Positions 5,845 through 6,483 of a DNA stretch of 6,483 bases are shown one piece after another. Location of the stretch: contig JAFRLP010000089.1 of the NCBI GenBank assembly GCA_017431185.1, positions 1 through 6,483 of the forward strand, in the 5' to 3' direction. Origin of the DNA: Victivallales bacterium (GTDB lineage Bacteria; Verrucomicrobiota; Lentisphaeria; Oligosphaerales; Oligosphaeraceae). Each line of letters begins with the position of its first letter. Within the stretch, counting starts at the first letter, position 1. The notes below the pieces were generated by a model that was not told the origin of the DNA, did no database searches, and worked only from the letters and a program-made list of their open reading frames with translations. The position numbers and the translations under genes are program-made.

Positions 5845-5932
5845 CCTTTCCGCCCCCACCGCCTTTGGCATGCCAGACGAGTGCCCCCAACCTGCCCGCA
5901 GAACCTTAATCCCTGCGGATTGAGGTAGTCTG
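5845..5932 (+). repeat. Dispersed intergenic repeat, copy B (88 bp)
   Basis: This is the second copy of the element at 4898-5019, in the same orientation, ten bases after the toxin stop. It lacks the 34-bp segment of copy A. Its hairpin stem (5896-5901 with 5913-5918) is identical to that of copy A, and two of the five substitutions between the copies fall in the 11-base loop, so the stem looks conserved. The rest of the gap to 5971 between the convergent toxin and nagA fragment shows nothing else I can support. Confidence 0.88.
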
Positions 5933-5971
5933 ACTTCTTGCTGGATACGAGCCGTCTTTTTCCCCAATTCC

Positions 5972-6349
5972 CTATCCCTTCCAGCGGACGATGCCGTTGA
6001 CCAGGGTCATTCGGACATCCAGATTGCCGTCCAGAAGAACAATGTCGGCGATGTAATCCTTTTCAATCCTGCCGCGTTTTCCCAGCCCGAGGCTTTCGGC
6101 CTGGTTCAGGCTGGTACAGCGCACCGCCTCTGAAAGCGGAAGGTCGGTCAGCCGCACCAGACGTTTCAAGCCGTTGCAATAGCGAAGCGTGCTGCCTGCG
6201 ACCTGCCCAGTGGCCAGCCTTGCGCATCCGTCCTTGACCACAACAGGCAATCCGCCCAGCGTATAGTCGCCGTCTGGCATGCCAGAGGCGCGCATGGCAT
6301 CCGTGATCAGCATCATTCTACCGGGTCCCTTCAGTTTTGCAATCATCAC
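5972..6349 (-). pseudogene. nagA: C-terminal fragment of N-acetylglucosamine-6-phosphate deacetylase (NagA)
   Basis: The 125-residue reading frame matches only the last third of NagA, which deacetylates GlcNAc-6-phosphate and is usually about 380 residues. Visible features are KLKGPGRMMLITDAM with the catalytic Asp (Asp17 here), the GMPDGDYTLGG stretch, AGSTL (51-55), AVRCTSLNQAESLGL, and an end typical of the family (ADIVLLDGNLDVRMTLVNG). The N-terminal two-thirds with the metal-binding Glu and His residues is missing. In the same frame a TGA lies at 6358-6356, just before the GTG (6349) and ATG (6346) that could serve as starts. The protein could not be an active deacetylase. It is best read as a remnant of a disrupted gene, although a sequencing or assembly error at about 6350-6360 could also produce it. 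It converges on the toxin gene. Confidence 0.7.
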
Positions 6350-6381
6350 AGATTTTCACGGCAAATAATCCACCCTAAAAA

Positions 6382-6483
6382 TCACGAGACCGTGGCTCCT
6401 GAAAATTCCAGTTTCCTCCCGCCAAGCCACGGGATTCCCGAGCATGGCATCGAGTCTGCGACCTTGAGCAGAAGCGGCAGGTC
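6382..6483 (-). other. Possible C-terminal end of another gene (unidentified)
   Basis: On the minus strand, in a frame different from the nagA fragment, 33 codons run in from the window edge and end at TGA 6384-6382. Their sequence (DLPLLLKVADSMP, then GIPWLGGRKLEFSGATVS) has a protein-like mix but matches nothing I recognise. A small CACG/CGTG hairpin followed by ATTTTT on this strand lies at the stop and could be a weak terminator. If it is real, the nagA piece has no room for its missing part. The evidence is thin. Confidence 0.2.

Noticed and set aside
4898..5932. Repeat-flanked toxin-antitoxin pair considered as an integron cassette
   Set aside because: The repeats lack recognisable RYYYAAC and GTTRRRY core sites at their ends, and no integrase is in the window.
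5881..5932. Hairpin in repeat copy B considered as an intrinsic bidirectional terminator for the convergent genes
   Set aside because: The 6-bp stem has an 11-base loop and no run of T on either strand.

Overview
The window looks like a chromosomal accessory region of a free-living or gut-type bacterium, most likely from the PVC group (Lentisphaerota/Victivallales, less likely Planctomycetota). The main clue is the gene at 1012-1740. Its leader, [20 protein letters not shown] followed by [12 protein letters not shown], together with a C-terminal H-X(n)-DG motif, is the hallmark of the large prepilin-like families of those phyla. A GH130 enzyme, a Gfo/Idh/MocA oxidoreductase and an SGNH esterase also fit a polysaccharide degrader. 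The taxonomic call is inference; no rRNA or other marker gene is present.

Layout from left to right, all on the + strand unless stated. 1-283: a glycine-rich stretch and the apparent C-terminal tail of an upstream protein. Its reading frame seems to change near 45-60 and then runs without a stop into the next gene. 284-946: SGNH/GDSL hydrolase. 1012-1740: type II pseudopilin-like protein. 1741-1952: non-coding spacer with 2.4 copies of a GC-rich 49-bp tandem repeat that can form hairpins. 1953-4897: a tight three-gene operon of a GH130 beta-mannoside phosphorylase/hydrolase-like propeller, a Gfo/Idh/MocA dehydrogenase (16-bp gap) and a TIM-barrel sugar isomerase/epimerase (13-bp gap, with its Shine-Dalgarno abutting the upstream stop). 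4898-5019: a dispersed intergenic repeat, copy A. 5080-5834: a toxin-antitoxin module with its own strong promoter, consisting of a RelB/DinJ antitoxin and an overlapping PIN-family toxin. 5845-5932: copy B of the same intergenic repeat, 34 bp shorter. 5972-6349 (- strand): an isolated C-terminal third of N-acetylglucosamine-6-phosphate deacetylase, probably a remnant. 6382-6483 (- strand): a possible C-terminal end of another unidentified gene.

How the parts work together: the GH130/Gfo-Idh-MocA/TIM-barrel trio reads as a carbohydrate-use operon, in which a glycoside is released by phosphorolysis or hydrolysis and the sugar is then oxidised and/or isomerised. The SGNH esterase could remove acyl groups from the same substrate, although it is in a separate transcription context. 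The toxin-antitoxin pair is an insertion unlike its surroundings: it has lower GC, its own promoter, and directly repeated copies of the same 88-122 bp element on either side. I found no clearly new system. The most interesting structures are the repeat-flanked toxin-antitoxin cassette, the two repeat families, and the broken genes at the two ends.
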